From Synechococcus sp. ATX 2A4 (GTDB lineage Bacteria; Cyanobacteriota; Cyanobacteriia; PCC-6307; Cyanobiaceae): a stretch of DNA of 64,000 nt. Shown one piece after another: positions 62,719 to 64,000 of the stretch. Position 1 is the first letter of the stretch; each line of letters begins with the position of its first letter. Below the pieces are notes generated by a model that was given only the letters and a program-made list of their open reading frames with translations, did no database searches and had not been told where the DNA came from. The translations under genes were made by a program, and so were the position numbers. Where the stretch lies: assembly GCF_024346375.1 (NCBI RefSeq), contig NZ_JAGQCV010000007.1, positions 118,728 through 182,727 on the forward strand. The letters run 5' to 3'.

Positions 62719-64000
62719 GATGGATATATGGTCAATGCACCCTCATTTGGGTGTCGTGAATATCTTCACCTCTTCATTCACCTGATGAAGAAAGACTTGG
62801 CATGGCCCGCTTTAGTCTTCAAAAACAATCCGGTGACTTGGACCGGTTTTTATGTTGAGTGCCGCAGAAGTTGATGCGGTCAACTCTTCTGATGCTTGCC
62901 GCGTTACATGTGACTTGTGGTGGATGCATAACCGTTGAACAGTTGTGATCTTCAGTCGGATCTGCAGAGTGTGCATCGGTAAGTCTGGACGAGATCCAGT
63001 AGCTGATGCCCAGTCTCTAGATTCCATGCTGAGCATCTTGTTCTCTGCTTGCCTTGGAGATTAACGGAGGCATTCTTGCTTTGTGGTTCTATCCAGTTCA
63101 ATGCTTCCAGAGTAGATATCTTCCGAATGGTCTATCACGGTCTCCGCGATCTGTCCACATTACCACTGTGCACAGCTTGTGCTTTGCGTCTGCGGTCCTC
63201 ACCTTTTGGTTGTGCGAGGCATAGCCCTTCTATGGATTGATGATTTCTGCATCGAGCTGCAATCGACTCCTCATTTTAGGGGTAATCAAGAGCCGAAGGC
63301 TATGACCCATTCAATCAATCATTGATGATTGCACACCACTGAAAGATCAACCCTTCGCTCTGTTTCGATTTATTAGCTGGTTGGATCGAAGTACGTTTCG
63401 AATGGCAGCCTCCAACAAGCTGGCTTCTTGTACTGTAACCGTCCACCTGATAAGGGTATTCTCGGCGTTTGTCTTCTGCACATGGTATTTGTTTCGTCAA
63501 CTCTGCAGTCATCCCAATGGCATGAATCGTGTCTCGTTTCAGCATTCTTTTTTGGGGCATACAGATCAGCAAGCCTACAGGTATGAAGGAGGCGAAGGAT
63601 GTTGTCTTATTTGCAGCTTGGTGGCGCGAGGCTTGTCATGTTCCGCGACGACCGACAGCACAGTTAATCTGTAGACTATATGCAGCAATCAATCTCTTTG
63701 ATCTAGAATGCTAGATTCTGCAGAGATCTTGACACCATTCGCCTGATAATGGAACTTTTCTCTTCTTGCTATCGCTAAGCGCGAGTTGAGCTGGTCGCCA
63801 AGGTCTCAGTAGGGACTCCTGAAAAAGGGCAGCAGAGGCCGGATCCGAAATCTGCTAAGCGGCAGGGATTAGAAGGCTCATGCGCGCAGTTATACAGCGG
63901 CCAGTAAATCAGCCATTTCGAGCTGCCACGTGTTTTTGCGCTCAATCCAGGGGCAACCCCGCCATTGCCAGGCGCATAACCATACAAATATTGCGACAAA
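62719..64000. other. Gene-poor, degraded segment
   Basis: No frame is protein-like on either strand. The longest open stretches are under 100 codons, overlap each other and lack clear families. One + strand stretch near 62810 reads LVFKNNPVTWTGFYVECRR before stops, suggesting an eroded gene, but I cannot assign it. There is no transposase motif and no terminal inverted repeat that I can point to. Confidence 0.45.

Noticed and set aside
63775..63999. 74-codon - strand frame at the window end
   Set aside because: Considered as a transposase fragment, but no DDE, HUH or Ser/Tyr recombinase motif is visible and the frame has no homologue I recognise.

Overview
The window looks like a GC-rich unicellular cyanobacterium of the Synechococcus/Cyanobium type. 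RNA polymerase beta-prime is split into rpoC1 and rpoC2. There is an orange carotenoid protein with its recovery protein, a high-light-inducible (HLI) protein, several cyanobacteria-specific families (DUF3493, DUF3143, DUF1997, Ycf35/DUF1257, DUF2997, Nif11) and a biotin operon with a BioK-like esterase. The species assignment is inference; no rRNA gene lies in the window.

Layout. 0-2.9 kb: membrane EAL-domain protein and a YciI-like protein. 2.9-5.2 kb (- strand): OCP, CrtW-type ketolase and FRP, a photoprotection operon that carries the sensor, the enzyme making its ketocarotenoid and the off-switch. 5.4-9.5 kb: tRNA-Ser, a DUF389 membrane protein, a methyltransferase, a VOC protein and a double SpoIIAA-like protein. 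10.0-15.9 kb (- strand): acyltransferase and glycosyltransferase resembling staphyloxanthin CrtO/CrtQ, the Anbu peptidase with its transglutaminase, an N-formylglutamate amidohydrolase-like protein and a GH13 enzyme. 16.3-18.6 kb: zinc-type CDF exporter, orphan Nif11 protein, broken Phd antitoxin, tRNA-Thr, DUF3493. 18.5-25.4 kb (- strand): rimP-nusA-ylxR-infB translation/transcription operon with its tail membrane protein. 25.5-31.1 kb: phosphodiesterase, HtrA protease, rpiA, hisD, rpsT, tatD. 31.3-42.0 kb: rpoB-rpoC1-rpoC2-hli-rlmN. 42.0-48.4 kb: AmpG-like transporter, HEAT protein, DUF2997-Ycf35-ferredoxin cluster, aldo/keto reductase, rsmG, J-domain protein, DUF3143. 48.4-53.3 kb (- strand): bioF-bioK-bioC-bioD-small ORF-bioA. 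53.3-62.6 kb: Ski2-like helicase, DUF1997 and an ABC-type capsule/O-antigen export set (KpsM, KpsT, KpsE-like, glycosyltransferase), then a broken phytanoyl-CoA dioxygenase. 62.6-64.0 kb: no intact gene.

From about 56 kb the sequence is visibly more AT-rich with different codon choice, consistent with an acquired surface-polysaccharide region that ends in decay.

A pattern that gene annotation does not explain runs through the window. At least ten gene borders carry short, imperfect tandem arrays. Their unit length differs at each site (7, 10, 12, 13, 15, 16, 17, 22, 23, 25 bp) and the units are made of local sequence. Several create or cover stop codons, start regions or a metal-binding histidine loop. 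I consider this the most unusual feature, followed by the OCP-CrtW-FRP operon with an inverted repeat before FRP, the CrtQ/CrtO-like pair, and a transglutaminase whose expected catalytic histidine is serine.
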